Below are positions 10,720 to 22,640 of a stretch of DNA of 64,000 nucleotides, piece by piece. How positions within the stretch are numbered: the first letter of the stretch is position 1; the number at the start of each line of letters is the position of its first letter. Below the pieces are notes generated by a model. That model was given only the letters and a program-made list of their open reading frames with translations. It did no database searches and was not told the DNA's origin. Source of the stretch: Hofstenia miamia (Eukaryota; Xenacoelomorpha; Acoela); NCBI GenBank assembly GCA_004352715.1, contig SCFE01000058.1:1264834-1328833 (forward strand), written 5' to 3'. The position numbers and the translations under genes were made by a program.

Positions 10720-12762
10720 TGCTGGTGGAATATATAGTCCAATGCCAGACTAGGGTTAGAGTTAGGGCATGCCGGGTTTCTGCATGTAGAAATAATTCTA
10801 CTTTTTTGTACAAATTTACTTTAGATTTTGAAAAATTTAGGTCAATAGGCATTTCGTGTGAAACCGTATGTAGAAATTTTGTGACAGATTTTTACTTTTG
10901 CTTAAAAGCGATCTGTCTAGCCAATTATGTGCTTACCGTAAGTGCAGGGTATTAATACAAAATTCTACTCATATTTTTCAAGACGAGCTTAATATTCAGA
11001 ACTATTTATGATGAACAAAATTTCTTCTTAATATCAAATAGATAGAAAGAAGCAGCCATTGACACATTAGCTAAGGTTCCTATCAAGTGATTCTCTAATT
11101 TTAAGTCTTTCTTGTTAGAGTTTCCAAAGCAAAATTTCCATGTCCACATGAATACGATTCTTATATAGAAATTCCTTATCATCTCCTAAATAATATTAGA
11201 GAAATGTTCAAATTTTGAGTTGGACTTATTGAGTCATGCTACGAAAAACCTAAATGGACGGGCTTGCGGTTCTCTGATTCATAAATTGTTCATATATTTC
11301 TGCTGTGCACACAAGTGGTATATATATTCAGCAATTTTGAAAGATCTCACTAGATGTATATTTATATCTTGCTCTTGTTAGGACTAGAAAAAATGGCAAA
11401 ATATTTTCATTCAGTGAAACGCAATGCTCAGAGTCAAAAGCTTCATTTAAGTGCATTTTTATTTTCACAAACATTATATGTTGTTAAAAAATTTTTTGTT
11501 TAATCTTCAAATTTAAACTCCAACATAAACATTATTTTCAATCAGTTACATGAAAGAATTATTGATTAAGACACTTAATTTGCTGAAAAATGAAATATTT
11601 TTTAGTTTCTGTAAATCAAAGCTCATATTTGCTTTAACGGTGTAGAACAATTTACCGGAACATCCTAGTCAGTGGTCTATATTTTAAAGGATTTCCGTTT
11701 CACAAACATGTTATTTAATCAAGTTATCAACTATACTTCCTTCACATCATTTGAAAGAAGGATGTTCCAATGAGCTAATTTTTTATTTCTATTATTGAAA
11801 ATCAAATTTCTTTAGCCCTGAAGGTATTTACACTCAATAATTTCACTCTGTGAATTCTTTAAATTTGCAAAAGAATTGTTGTAATGGAACTGGATTGTAA
11901 AAATTAGGCCCATATTAAACCGCAGTCCACATTTGTTTTACTTTTGCCCGCAGGCTACCCAGTTGCTATTTGGTCAAGAATCAATGTTTTCCCAAAAAGC
12001 AGGATAACAAGAAAGAAATGAAAATATTAACAATTGCATAAAAAAACATTAATATCAATTTTAGTTAATCGCCTGAATACAATCTGCAAACAACTAATAA
12101 TATACCTGAAAATTACTGCTAAAATGCGATTTTGAAAAATTCGACATAAAATTATGACTCGAACTTTATTTTTGGGCTCCAGTCTGTATGGATGTTTGTT
12201 CTTACCTCTTCCCAGACTACCGCCCCTATCAATTCGCCTATCACATGAATTATTGTTTGAGAGAGAGGGAGAGAGCGCAGCCGAACAAGTTTTTCAACAG
12301 AAACATTTGAGATAATTGAATTGGTGTAGTCTCAATGAGTATTACAAATACATTTCAATATTGTTATTCTTACAACAAAGCGTTCTAGTTGTTTGTAAAT
12401 CATCTGAAATATTCGCACTCAAAGAATTTGTCATGTAATTTTGTAACCAAATTAATATAAATTGGGGTTCAGACGGGATTTGAGAATTTCAACCCGACTA
12501 CTCATGTTATATCATTTCACTTTCCTATAAACAGACTCCTTTCAATACCTAAATTTAAATACCGGCATATGCAATTAAAATATGACCAAATTGGTTTAAT
12601 GGGGTAAAATCTTTAGAAAAAAGTTCTATTTGTGAACGCGTAAAGCTTTGTTATAAAATGGTCAATTACAAAGAAGTTATGAACAAATTGTAAAAGTGAA
12701 TGCTAATTCACAGTTACTAACAATGATGAACGGTATGATGTGATTAAGCTTAAGCAGCTTAA
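10720..12762. other. gene-free stretch
   Basis: Two kilobases of AT-rich sequence with no ORF I can assign. Small features only: TAGGGTTAGAGTTAGGG at about 10748-10764 (too short to be telomeric) and a GA-rich run at about 12258-12277. Confidence 0.6.
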
Positions 12763-13478
12763 AAGGGCAGCACTACAATGCGTAAAGCACTAGAATTTCT
12801 TTTACAAACATTAATGACCCATTTATATTGAATTTGAAGTTTTTAAATTAGTCCTTGGCGTATGTTTAAAAATATAATCCTACTATAATTAAAATGTCTA
12901 AAATTACCAAAGAATATAGAAATTGTATAATTGCATTTTCTGATAGTTGGTTCAACCTTAAACAGCTTAGCGTCCGTTTTAAAGGACAAACTGTTTTCCA
13001 CATTTACAAAGCCTATTTCCAAATTTGAAAATCTTGGCCCATGGGTAGGTCTATTGGTGAACAGAAATTAATGCAATGTTGAAAATTTCTATTAAAGCTT
13101 ATTGCTGTGGCAGAGATTGTTGAATAGATTAACAAGTTTTCTTAGAATCTTTCGAATTGTTGAAAAAATATTTAAATTATCTCCATACCTAGCGTTAATG
13201 TATTTAGAATGTTTTGAGCTCCTGGTGGCAACCAAGACCTTTGACTGTTTCTTAATATGTGCAAACATTTTAAAAACCCATCGAGGCGCACAACGGCACG
13301 CCTCGATGGGACAAGGCCAGCGCAAGGATTTAGAGCGAAAATAAAGAAAAGACTTTCCTCTATCATGTGGTGCTTTCAGATTGAGCACCCCATTAATAGT
13401 TTTTGAGTTATAAGCGTTTAAAAATGTTTTTATAGGATCATGAAAAATATTTAAAAATCACCAGGCTGTTTAAGATCT
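12763..13478 (+). repeat. dispersed repeat family D, copy 1
   Basis: About 715 bp that recurs in inverted orientation at 59287-59995. The copies stay alignable from GCAGCACTACAATGCG at one end to CAGGCTGTTTA at the other, with roughly 10-15% divergence and indels. Copy 1 also contains a perfect 12-bp hairpin (13277-13288 with 13299-13310, CCCATCGAGGCG) that copy 2 has only in part. I see no clear terminal inverted repeats or transposase, so the class is unknown. Short ORFs inside are not under protein-level constraint. Confidence 0.8.
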
Positions 13479-13497
13479 CTAATTGATAAGATAAAAG

Positions 13498-13965
13498 TTA
13501 GCCCTTTCACTGCGTGTGCATGACAATGTCATTCATAAATTTGCATGCACAGAGACGTAGGAATGGCATCGTCATTATTAACTTCTTTCAGTCCTGGGTA
13601 ATTCTCGCCCTTCATAACAAATATATTTCAGTTTATCATTTCACCATCCATTGAACGATTGATGGCAATTCTGGTTGACAACTAGCATTTTTTATGTCTT
13701 AGCGAATTTTCAAGTATTTTTTCTCAGTGTTTTCCAAAATGTCGAATAGTGCGAGTATGAGATCGATGCTTTCTGCATGACAGTGGTCATTAATTATATG
13801 TTGATATAGATAACGACAGTGGTAATTCTGATACATAAGAAATATCAAGAGATCCAGCTAACCATGATCTCATTAAATCAGAGTGTGGTTCTGAATCTGA
13901 AAAAAACTTCTCCATGTACAAAAAAGCTAAAAATGAATTCTTTGAGTGGCAATAATCATGAATAT
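13498..13965 (+). mobile_element. possible piggyBac-like 5' end fragment
   Basis: The stretch starts TTAGCCCTTTCACTGCG with a nearby inverted TGTGCATG...CATGCACA pair, resembling a piggyBac-type end (TTAA-CCC). An acidic, serine-rich reading frame follows at about 13800-13910 (DNDSGNSD, SECGSESE) with stops, as expected for the N-terminus of a dead transposase. No core domain is present. This is a weak call. Confidence 0.25.
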
Positions 13966-14069
13966 GATTAACCCAAATTATGCCGATTTACTTAACCTGA
14001 TTAAATGGCTCCTAAAAATTAACTGGCTTTAACCGTTACCAGAACGGTTTAACCGGTTTTAACCTGACC

Positions 14070-14070
14070 G

Positions 14071-14118
<48 letters not shown>

Positions 14119-14245
14119 TATATTTNNNNNNNNNNNNNNNNNNNNNNNNNNNNNNNNNNNNNNNNNNNNNNNNNNNNNNNNNNNNNNNNNNNNNNNNNNN
14201 NNNNNNNNNNNNNNNNNNNNNNNNNNNNNNNNNNNNNNNNNNNNN

Positions 14246-14275
<30 letters not shown>
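14070..14275. repeat. (AT)n microsatellite with 120-N gap
   Basis: Runs of alternating A and T flank Ns at 14126-14245. From here to about 14960 I see no gene. Confidence 0.9.
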
Positions 14276-14281
<6 letters not shown>

Positions 14282-15174
14282 ATTTTTCATCATGGATGAA
14301 TATTTAAAAATAAGTTGTAGTATAGTAATTTTAAATTTAATAATCTAATGTAGAATAATTTTTCTGGAATAATTGCAACTGGAATTATCTGTTTAAAAAA
14401 GGTTATTGTTGTAATAAAAATAGAGATCTTTTATGGCTTCTCTTGACTTCAATTCATATAAAACTACCTTGTATTTTCTGAAACAAGGCTAAAAGTTTTA
14501 CTTGGTGAAAATTGATAGTTTATTTAATTGCTTTATTCAGTTCTCGTTGTTTTCTCAACTCAGTAATATTTGTAAATTTAGATTGTTTTTAGTATTGGGA
14601 AAACATTAGTGTATTTGTTACGATGAAACTTCAATTGCCCTTTGTTGACTTTGTATTGCAGAAGTAAATTTCGCAATTGATTTGGGGCTGACTTATTAAT
14701 GAAACTGTAAACAAGTACCAATGTTACTTGCCATTAGTATAAAAATGAGAATTATCACCCAAACTTTTAACTGCTTCAAGGTTGTTTGCTTTTCTATTAG
14801 TTACTTAGTTATTGTATCTATGAATGAAACAACAAATATGCAGGAATTGTACTACTAAAGATCATCTTTAGTGAATCAAGATTTGAAATTGGAGTTGCAT
14901 TAGGTTAGAGATATGTATGCATATACCATTGAAATATAATATAAGGAGTTTTCATCTCATTTGAACAAAACATTTAAAAATGCCTGCTGGTTGGTACAAA
15001 TGCATACCGTGAACTCCGAGATAAACAACATCTGGACTGGACGTGAACATTTAAAGCTGATCCAACTGAGGCCATTGTTTTTGTGTAGTTTCATGACATC
15101 TTACTTCCATTATATTACAAACCAGTTTTCACAAAATTTAGTGAATATATGGAAATATAAATATCTATGTACGC

Positions 15175-15543
15175 TTATTTAATTTTCGAAAAACAGTTAA
15201 AAACCCTTTTCAATACAATATCAAAATATTTAAAAGAGCACACATTGTAGCTTCTTTGTGAAAGGTATTTTAAATCATCAGGCAACAGTTGTTTGCAAAT
15301 TGCATTAAATTCAACATTTGGATGTCGGGAATGGTTCATTACTTTTGTAAGAATATGGGCATCTTCTTTAATGTATGAAAAACCCAAAAGGGCAAAACAG
15401 ACAATACTGAAAACAAAGACTGATGGTCTCGTAAGTCCGCCACGATCAATTAAAGTGAAATAATCGTAATTTTCATCAACCTCTTCCATACCATTTTCCT
15501 TCAAGTTCTTATGACATTCTAAACACAGAGTAAGCTTAGACAT
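15175..15543 (-). pseudogene. P-like transposase, C-terminal piece
   Basis: 122-codon minus-strand ORF with LIDRGGLTRPSVFVFSIV, a motif of the C-terminal region of THAP/P-element-type transposases (a sequence like L.RGGL..PS). LPDDLKYLSQRSYNVCSFKY follows. A diverged copy of its last third is encoded on the minus strand at 53100-53480. It is separated from the catalytic part by stops, so it is not an intact gene. Confidence 0.6.
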
Positions 15544-15929
15544 GGGAAGTGAAATATATCCTGAAACATAATACGATATGTTTTTCTGTTATTAACAAAA
15601 AGTTTATTATAAGAAAAATTGTAAAATAAAGATGCAATATCAATAAATGTTGCATCATTTCCTTCTTCCATTTATAACTTAATCGCAATCTCTTAAATCA
15701 ATGTCACAATTTTTGAATACTATTTTTTTTTCTGTTTCAAACATTTGTTTAACAGAAACAGTAATTTCCTCCTGATTCTTCCCCATATCTGGAGAACCGA
15801 CCTTCTAAATAATCAATTGCATTTTCCCTAGTAAGCCTTTCACTTCAAGCAAAATGTTGACAACAAAACGAAGCTTTTGCAAGTTAAATTTACAGCCAAA
15901 AATATTTCACCAGTTAACTATTTGTTGTA

Positions 15930-17840
15930 AACTAATGAACTTTGCCAAATTTCTAACCATTTAAAAATATCTGCTAAATAATGTAAGTTTCCATGACCAG
16001 CATCTCGAATAGGATCAGTAAATGAAGATCGATGATGCAACCCTTTGAATTGCGTCTTGACATTCCAAATAGTGCATAAATTTAAAATTATTTTAACAAA
16101 AGTAATTGTATCATCCCAGTTGTGGAAATTTGCAATACAAAATATTTTAACCCAGCAAGTGTGCTTTCAGAAAAAATGTTTAATGCAGATCGCTGTATAC
16201 TTCGAGTATTAAAACATTCCAAAGTAAGCTTATGAGCAATCCTTAAGGTTTTCAATTTCAAATAACTTTTGGATATTAGAAAAACTAGCAGTAAAGGATG
16301 GGTTATTTTGAAAAGGTGCGCATGTAAAGGTACCTTTTTTGAAAAACGTAGTAGACATCTATAATATTATGCACAGGATCAAATAAGATGTGTATAGATC
16401 AGAGTTGGAACCGGCCGGAAATTTTAAGGCCGAGGCCGGTAGTTGGCCGGCAACAGCTAATCACCGGCCGGCCAGTTTTCGGGCTGTTTTGGCAGGTAAA
16501 TTATATTTGCATTTTATATTTAATCTATGCAAGTACATTGTATATATATATATAAATATAAACATAAGCTGTTTTACACATGGCGATGCATAGAGCTGAT
16601 ATTGCATAACGCAAATTTCAATCTATTATAACTATATTTCTACCAAAGCACAATTTTGATATTTTTTATAACTTTAATCAGCTGTTTTCACTTTCAGTGA
16701 ATGGAAAATTGTGAACGTTTTAGTTTTTATTTAGTTAGTTTACTTTGCATGTCTTTCTGCATCCTTCAAATATATTTTGAGCGTCCCCTTCCAATATTAA
16801 TTAAATGCAAGGGTTCCAGTTGCTTTATTTGAATGAGGTCTTTCAAATTTCAAGCGTAAATCTTATAAATTATATTTTCAGTATTATAAACAGGTTCTTT
16901 TAATATTATTAGTAAGTTCCATAGAAAACTAAAGTAAAATTACCCTATCAAAAATCAGAAGAACTCCGTTTGTAGCAAAATTTAGGAGAGATTCCAGAAT
17001 GTAAATGTAATTATTATTCAAATTGCAATACTGTAAATTGCTCATAGTATAATATTTTTTCGAACTTTAGATTTTAATAGAAATTCCTCCCAAACTAAAC
17101 AAAGTATTCCCTGTTTATAATAAAAAAACAAGAATATTTTTTATAATTTCGGCCGGTAAGCGGCCGGTAATTTTACTGGCCTTTCATGAAATTTAAAAGT
17201 GGCTGTAGGCCGGTAAATTGCCGGCCCCTGCCCAACCGGCCTCGGCTGGCCGGTAGCCGGTTCCATCTCTGGTATAGATGCACTATCAAATCCGAAACTA
17301 TCCAATGATATTAATGGCCTTAGATTGTTGGATGAAAGTTTTTGATAGAAACTCAGATTAAAAGCATGATTGTCAAAAATTGTTGCAACAATGCAAAATT
17401 CACATTTCAAAACGAACTTGAACACGTCCAAAAATAATCTCACTATTGAGTGTGAGTCAAGCATATTGTAAGGAATCATTCTTACTACATCTCGAAAATT
17501 CGATGAACAAAACGAGATCATTAAACATTGCATTGTTCTTGCAAGATCACCGGAAGAAGTTAAACCAAACAATACACTATTAGAATATTCGCATCTTCGC
17601 GTAGAATAATCTTCATCACCAATTAATGTTACTACTTTTTTTGAAGAATCCAATGCAGCAGCTCGAGAAAGAAAGTAGGTTTTGTTGCCCATACCATTAA
17701 TCCCTTTACTTAAACGACGAAGATATCTTACAGAAGAAATTGCTAATAAATCTTCTTCATATAAAAACTGATAAGCTGCTCTACTATAGGCGTATAGAAA
17801 GTAACCGAAGGTTATTAGAGAATTGGAGTATCTTCAATTT
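15930..17840 (-). pseudogene. P-like transposase, catalytic region split by hAT insertion
   Basis: Upstream half at about 17840-17280: frames read RAAYQFLYEEDLLAISSVRY, then RAAALDSSKKVVTLIGDEDY, a domain ending SLDSFGFDSASI. Reading jumps over the inserted element (16400-17271) and resumes at 16391 with HILFDPVHNIID. FDPVH is the hallmark of the P-element/THAP9 transposase core, so the insertion point is exact and the frame is continuous across it. Farther downstream (to about 15930) there are several stops, so the gene was degrading apart from the insertion. A continuous-looking ORF at 17141-17692 is chimeric: its last 40 or so residues come from the insert. Confidence 0.7.
16400..17271. 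mobile_element. non-autonomous hAT element with 8-bp target duplication GTATAGAT
   Basis: 872 bp. The ends are CAGAGTTGGAACCGGC and the inverse of CAGAGATGGAACCGGC, and GTATAGAT flanks both sides exactly (16392-16399 and 17272-17279). An 8-bp duplication with a CAGAG-type terminus is diagnostic of hAT. Both termini are rich in CCGGCC-type motifs (16410-16495 and 17147-17265), unlike the AT-rich core. No transposase is encoded. It lies inside the catalytic region of the P-like transposase. Confidence 0.92.
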
Positions 17841-18216
17841 AAGTGAGTGCACATAACAAAATGGAACTGCTCATTGAAAAAAACGAGTCTTCCATAAATT
17901 CCCACACAGTTTCAAGCAATTTGAGAGCATTTGAATAAATATCTTCCAACCAGTTTTCGAATAATTCTTTATGATAAGCGAATTCAAAATGTTCAAAATC
18001 TCCGAAATTTTGGAAATTTAACCAGATTTAGTTAGGAAATCATAAAATTTTGAATTAGGCATTCTGTCATTTCCCAGATGTACAACAAATGAAATAGTGT
18101 TTTAATTACATGAAACTAATAATGAATGTGAAATATTAAGTGTGGATTCAAAGGAGCAAAAGTAGTATCAAAATTGAACATTCACATATAAGCTTTCTGA
18201 AGGAAGCTTACAAATA

Positions 18217-18790
18217 TTAAATCCAGACGGCAAGTTTAGATGTAGAAAGTTTTTCAATTAAATCTTCCAAATTTGCAATATTATCAGTATTAAAAAAATG
18301 TTGTATTAGCAGCTTCTTGAATATTCGATTGAATACGAAATCTCTAATTTCAACAGACGATGACTTCGTAGCTCTTTCAAAATTTTTCTCCATCTCAAGA
18401 AATTTGAATAATTTTAATTGCACGCCAGCGGAAAAAAATCAAATTGATTTACTTCAAAATAACTGTTGTGCGATAATTGGATTTGCAAGTTCATTACATG
18501 CTTTACAACAAAGTGAAATAGCGCGATTTAAACAAGAAGGCTTAGTCAGCAATAAATCGTCATAGAGGGTTTTATAGATTCATAGGTTTTGGTGTAAAAC
18601 ATACTTGAAATAGACACTTTCAATTTTTCTATTGAATAATCGACGTCGGGAATAAAATTTTTAAAAATCATGGCAAGTTTTTTAAGAGATCAACAACATA
18701 ATATGCAATAGTGAAATGGCAGACAAAAACTTCCTGACAGGGATTGATCATAGACGCTTTTCTAGATGATAAAGAAACGTCCGAATTTAT
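18217..18790 (-). pseudogene. P-like transposase, N-terminal/middle piece
   Basis: Minus-strand frames include RAISLCCKACNELANPII and FVFNRIFKKLLIQHFFNTDN followed by NLEDLIEKLSTSKLAVWI, broken by stops and frameshifts. The position between the THAP exon and the core, and the same strand, argue that this is the linker region of the same transposon. The family match itself is weak. Confidence 0.4.
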
Positions 18791-19212
18791 TATTTCGTTT
18801 TCTCATTAATGTATTAACATAGCAAATATCATACGCGCGAAATTGAAGATAATATTTTATCAGATTATTGAGGAAGCTTGGGAAACTGAGAAGGAATAGC
18901 TGATTACTTCAGTAAACGATTCACCAAACTGCCTAAGTTTAATTTACTATACAACATGTTAAGAAATTATTATATATGATAAACATATTTTTTAAAGGCC
19001 TAGTGCAGTGTTGATAAATTTTAACTCGCATCATGGTTGTAAAATGGGTCAGATCAGGCTGAGATACTCAATTTGAAGAGTTATTTGAAATTAAAATTAC
19101 CCAATATGATTACTGTGATTAACCTATAGGCAGTCTCAGTGAAAATATGGAGCGAAGTTAAAGAAAACATTTTTTCGAGATTGCCAGTGGTGTCAAAGGT
19201 TATTTTAAGCCC

Positions 19213-19800
19213 AAACATCAAGGGCGGAATTAAAACGTGAGATATATATATANNNNNNNNNNNNNNNNNNNNNNNNNNNNNNNNNNNNNNNNNNNNNNNN
19301 NNNNNNNNNNNNNNNNNNNNNNNNNNNNNNNNNNNNNNNNNNNNNNNNNNNNNNNNNNNNNNNNNNNNNNNNNNNNNNNNNNNNNNNNNNNNNNNNNNNN
19401 NNNNNNNNNNNNNNNNNNNNNNNNNNNNNNNNNNNNNNNNNNNNNNNNNNNNNNNNNNNNNNNNNNNNNNNNNNNNNNNNNNNNNNNNNNNNNNNNNNNN
19501 NNNNNNNNNNNNNNNNNNNNNNNNNNNNNNNNNNNNNNNNNNNNNNNNNNNNNNNNNNNNNNNNNNNNNNNNNNNNNNNNNNNNNNNNNNNNNNNNNNNN
19601 NNNNNNNNNNNNNNNNNNNNNNNNNNNNNNNNNNNNNNNNNNNNNNNNNNNNNNNNNNNNNNNNNNNNNNNNNNNNNNNNNNNNNNNNNNNNNNNNNNNN
19701 NNNNNNNNNNNNNNNNNNNNNNNNNNNNNNNNNNNNNNNNNNNNNNNNGAATAATGAATTTATAAACCACTTTGCATGTAAGAATATCTATGAAAATATG

Positions 19801-19836
<36 letters not shown>

Positions 19837-19883
19837 CTAAAGAATAGTTCCCCTCCTCAGAAAAAAAGCTGGGTGCGCCCCTG
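19213..19883. mobile_element. possible hAT element around gap
   Basis: CAAGGGCGGAATTA at 19213 and the inverse of CAGGGGCGCACCCAG ending at 19883 resemble hAT termini. Between them are 496 Ns (19253-19748) and (AT)n at 19804-19834. No matching 8-bp duplication is visible, so the pair may not belong to the same insertion. Confidence 0.35.
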
Positions 19884-20209
19884 GACATGACATCACTTTA
19901 GGGATCATTAACAAAACTTTTAAACGGACATTTGGAAGTGGCAGTTTTCCTCAATACCAATAAAAACGATGGGATCTCAAACTCGTAAATATACTAATAT
20001 TTATTAACTAAAATAATTTTAATTAATGATTGCAACAATTAATTTTCGCAAAATATGGTATTGGAAAAAAATTACTAACATCAATCACAATATAATATCT
20101 ACATTATGTGTATTTCATTTTTTCAAGTAATACCAATTAATCCAAATATATGATTGCTAAAAACTACAATTCATGGTAAAAGACTGACATTGCTTAATAC
20201 GTCTTCTGC

Positions 20210-20416
20210 TTAGTGTATTGGTTCTTTGCTACTTGAAGTCGTCATTGTTAAAATGTTTACTGCACAAACAACTGTATTTAGTTGGCGGAATATTACTCTG
20301 GGTACAGAATGCATCCATTTATTCTTTAGAGGAAAATAATTTAAACTAATGGCTGACTGTGAAATTGCATTACAGTATCCACTAGTACAACTAGGCGCAC
20401 TACACTTGTTAACCAT
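20210..20416 (-). pseudogene. THAP-type zinc finger exon of the P-like element
   Basis: The reading starts MVNKCSAPSCTSGY, the N-terminal C-x4-C half of a THAP DNA-binding domain. FPLKNKWMHSVPRVIFRQLN follows, with the F-P and W expected in THAP. The later C...H pair is not clear. It is 5' of the transposase pieces on the same strand, as in P elements. A degenerate homologue (KVFRQLNKAVYAANIF) is at about 55640-55870. Confidence 0.6.
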
Positions 20417-20470
20417 TTGCAGAAAGAACTAGAGTGGCTATAACTACCAAGTGAATAGATATAATGTAAA

Positions 20471-22106
20471 TGAAATTGCTAGTGGCGGTGGCTATGGGTG
20501 GGCAACGTGGACTTGATCCGCCTTGAAAAAACACAATATTAAATGGTAATCAATACTAATTTATTGCCCTAATTTTGAATTAAATAAACAGAGTATGGTA
20601 TTACAAAAACAATGTACATGTAGATGTAGATAACTAGTTTATCTAAAATTCAAAATATTAACAAATAAAAACAAATATTACAGAAGTAAGTACAATTTGT
20701 AATGCAATTTTTGGCAGCTTGGCGTTGAGTTTTAAATTTCCAATTTATCCAATCAGAATTGTTCATCAGAAGGCGGACCAAATTGCCTCCATCCACCTTT
20801 CTCTTAAACAGTAGGTATGCAATATTCAAAAGCAACGGCCAATCAAAAACTGAGCAAGCTTGTAAAGGTGGCATAACACCTTTCGAGAAACAAGTGTTCA
20901 GAATTAATGCAAAAGTGCGTAGTGCCTACAAAAGTTGGTGTGAGCCGTGAGACGAACTTTCTCTGCTTAACCACTCTACATTAAATGTCACTTCAATCGC
21001 CTATCTCCTCAAAGCTGGCAAATTTTAAAATTAAGCTATTTTTCAAATTTTACTTGCAGACGCCCTAAAAAATTTTCAAAATTGTGAAAAAAGTTTTTTT
21101 TTTTAAAGATTTATCGATGAAAAATCGAATAGTACTACTATTTTGAAAATAGGATAGATACTGAACAAGCTATATGGCCTACAAGAAATAGCCTACTTTG
21201 TAAAACATTTCCAAATCTTAGAGGTATTTTTATATACATCCCATTCAATGTTATAGATACAATTTTAAAGCTGAAGACAACTTTCACCTGGTGTTGCTCT
21301 ATCAAACAGTATATAGTATGCTAAGATCCGCCCTTTTTTAGGATTTTATTAAAATATTGACAAATGCCTGCTTGATTATTTTAACCATTTTGGCAAATTC
21401 TTGAATTGTATGAAAAGTTTATGTTGTGTACATATTTTGAGGTTGATACATCAAGAAACTATAACGATATTAGATGAGGATCATTTCGACACTATTGAAA
21501 ATTCTCAAACTCTCGAAGTTTGTAATTGAGTATTTCATTTATTATGGGTCATATTCAAATTCTGTTTGCTTTTTATGATGTGTAAGAAAACTGCTTTCAA
21601 ATGGTATTGAAAATATTTAATTTTAAAAAGTGCAGGTCGCATAAAAATTTTTAATCTATAATCAGCAGGCCATGGACATGGATAGACTCAATCTTTTGTC
21701 TAGAATATGGGTAAATAGGTGAAACTTCCGAAACATATACCTTTATTCAGTTAAAACTTCCGGAGAGGTGGATTAAATAAATAAATGTGATCAAAAGCAT
21801 ACCATAACAATCCTACTAAGATCCTATCCTAAAAACCTTTCATTATGATTTGGAAACATTATTGAAATTTCACTTTCTAATACCTATTTCAACCTTCTTG
21901 AACTCAAAATCACTATGTTTCAAAATGAATTTAACAATTTCATTTTACTTGGCACTGGGCTGCCTTGGACTGACACTATATACAAACAAAACAAACACAA
22001 ACACGGCAAAGCCTATTATATTTGTTGTCATGTCAGTCATAAGAAAATAGATGAGCTTCTTCAAAATCTAGATTTTTTATATTTTCAGTTCCTGGTTTAA
22101 AACGTT
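20471..22106. other. gene-free stretch with ordinary CpG content
   Basis: No ORF here is convincing. CCAAT-type motifs (CCAATCA near 20748, GCCAATCAAA near 20838) and a slightly GC-richer patch at 20700-20960 are visible but not interpretable alone. CpG dinucleotides occur regularly up to about 22101, then almost vanish. Confidence 0.5.
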
Positions 22107-22354
22107 TGCTGCTTGGTTTACATAGTGATCAAGAGACCTTAATTTCATTGTTAAGTTTTCATATTTAAATTATCATTGGTTTTCCTCAAAATTTTGAGCA
22201 AATTTGTTCATATATCAGTATAATATTTGCTGAAAACTAAAAATGTAAGAATATTATAGTTTTGCATTTAGTGTGGTCCACCCTGCACACAATGCCACAC
22301 ACTGCCACTGGAAATTGCTAGGTCTCATTTTGGATCAATTAAATGGAAGCATTT

Positions 22355-22640
22355 AAATTCACTTTCAGTCCAGATGTTGTTTATCTTTTAGTCTGCAGTT
22401 GCACCTAAGATAATAACTAAAATATATTGAACTAGAAAGTATAAAACTTAGAAAACAGTATGTAGTACTATTAGCTGTAAATTGGGCTAATCCTGGTTTG
22501 GAGATAGAACTTTCATGTGAGCCATGAAGAATTGGTGGATTACCTTCCATTTCTTAGTGGATTCTAGGTGAATGTACTTTAATTACTGATCATTGCTGAT
22601 AGTTTTTGTTTCAGGATACCATTGGGGTTTAGGTAGGTTA
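22355..22640. repeat. diverged repeat, copy 1 (pairs with 25080-25330)
   Basis: Segments such as ATGTAGTACTATTAGCTGT and CATTTCTTAGTGGATTCTAG followed by an AAGTACTTT-like run align with ATGTAGTACCAACTTAGCTGT and GTTTCTTAGTGAAATCTAAATG at about 25180-25290. The relation is ancient, direct, about 2.7 kb apart. The class is unknown. Confidence 0.5.

Larger units (their letters stand above)
14970..20470 (-). mobile_element. P-element-like (THAP) DNA transposon, decayed
   Basis: The pieces of a P-element/THAP9-type transposase lie in order on the minus strand: a THAP exon (20416-20210), a middle part (about 18790-18217), a catalytic RNase H-like region (about 17840-17272, then 16391-15930), and a C-terminal piece (15543-15175). 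A hAT element (16400-17271) and a gap with possible second insertion (19213-19883) interrupt it. The 3' end (about 14990-15330) is homologous to 53125-53480, and the 5' end (about 20160-20450) to 55610-55900. A second degenerate copy therefore exists in the window, and the two copies give approximate element limits. Clear terminal inverted repeats were not identified. Confidence 0.7.

Noticed and set aside
10748-10764. TAGGGTTAGAGTTAGGG, telomere-like motif
   Set aside because: Only about two and a half units with no array, and flanked by ordinary intergenic DNA.
13092-13388. A 57-73 codon ORF shared by both copies of repeat D (…YINARYG…LRKLVNLFNNLCHSNKL)
   Set aside because: Comparing codons over 57 residues I count about 13 non-synonymous and about 3 synonymous changes. 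That is no sign of protein-level selection, so the shared ORF is probably incidental.
17141-17692. 183-codon ORF taken as one protein
   Set aside because: The last 40 or so codons (rich in P, G, R) come from the inserted hAT element. The real transposase frame continues at 16391, so the ORF is chimeric.
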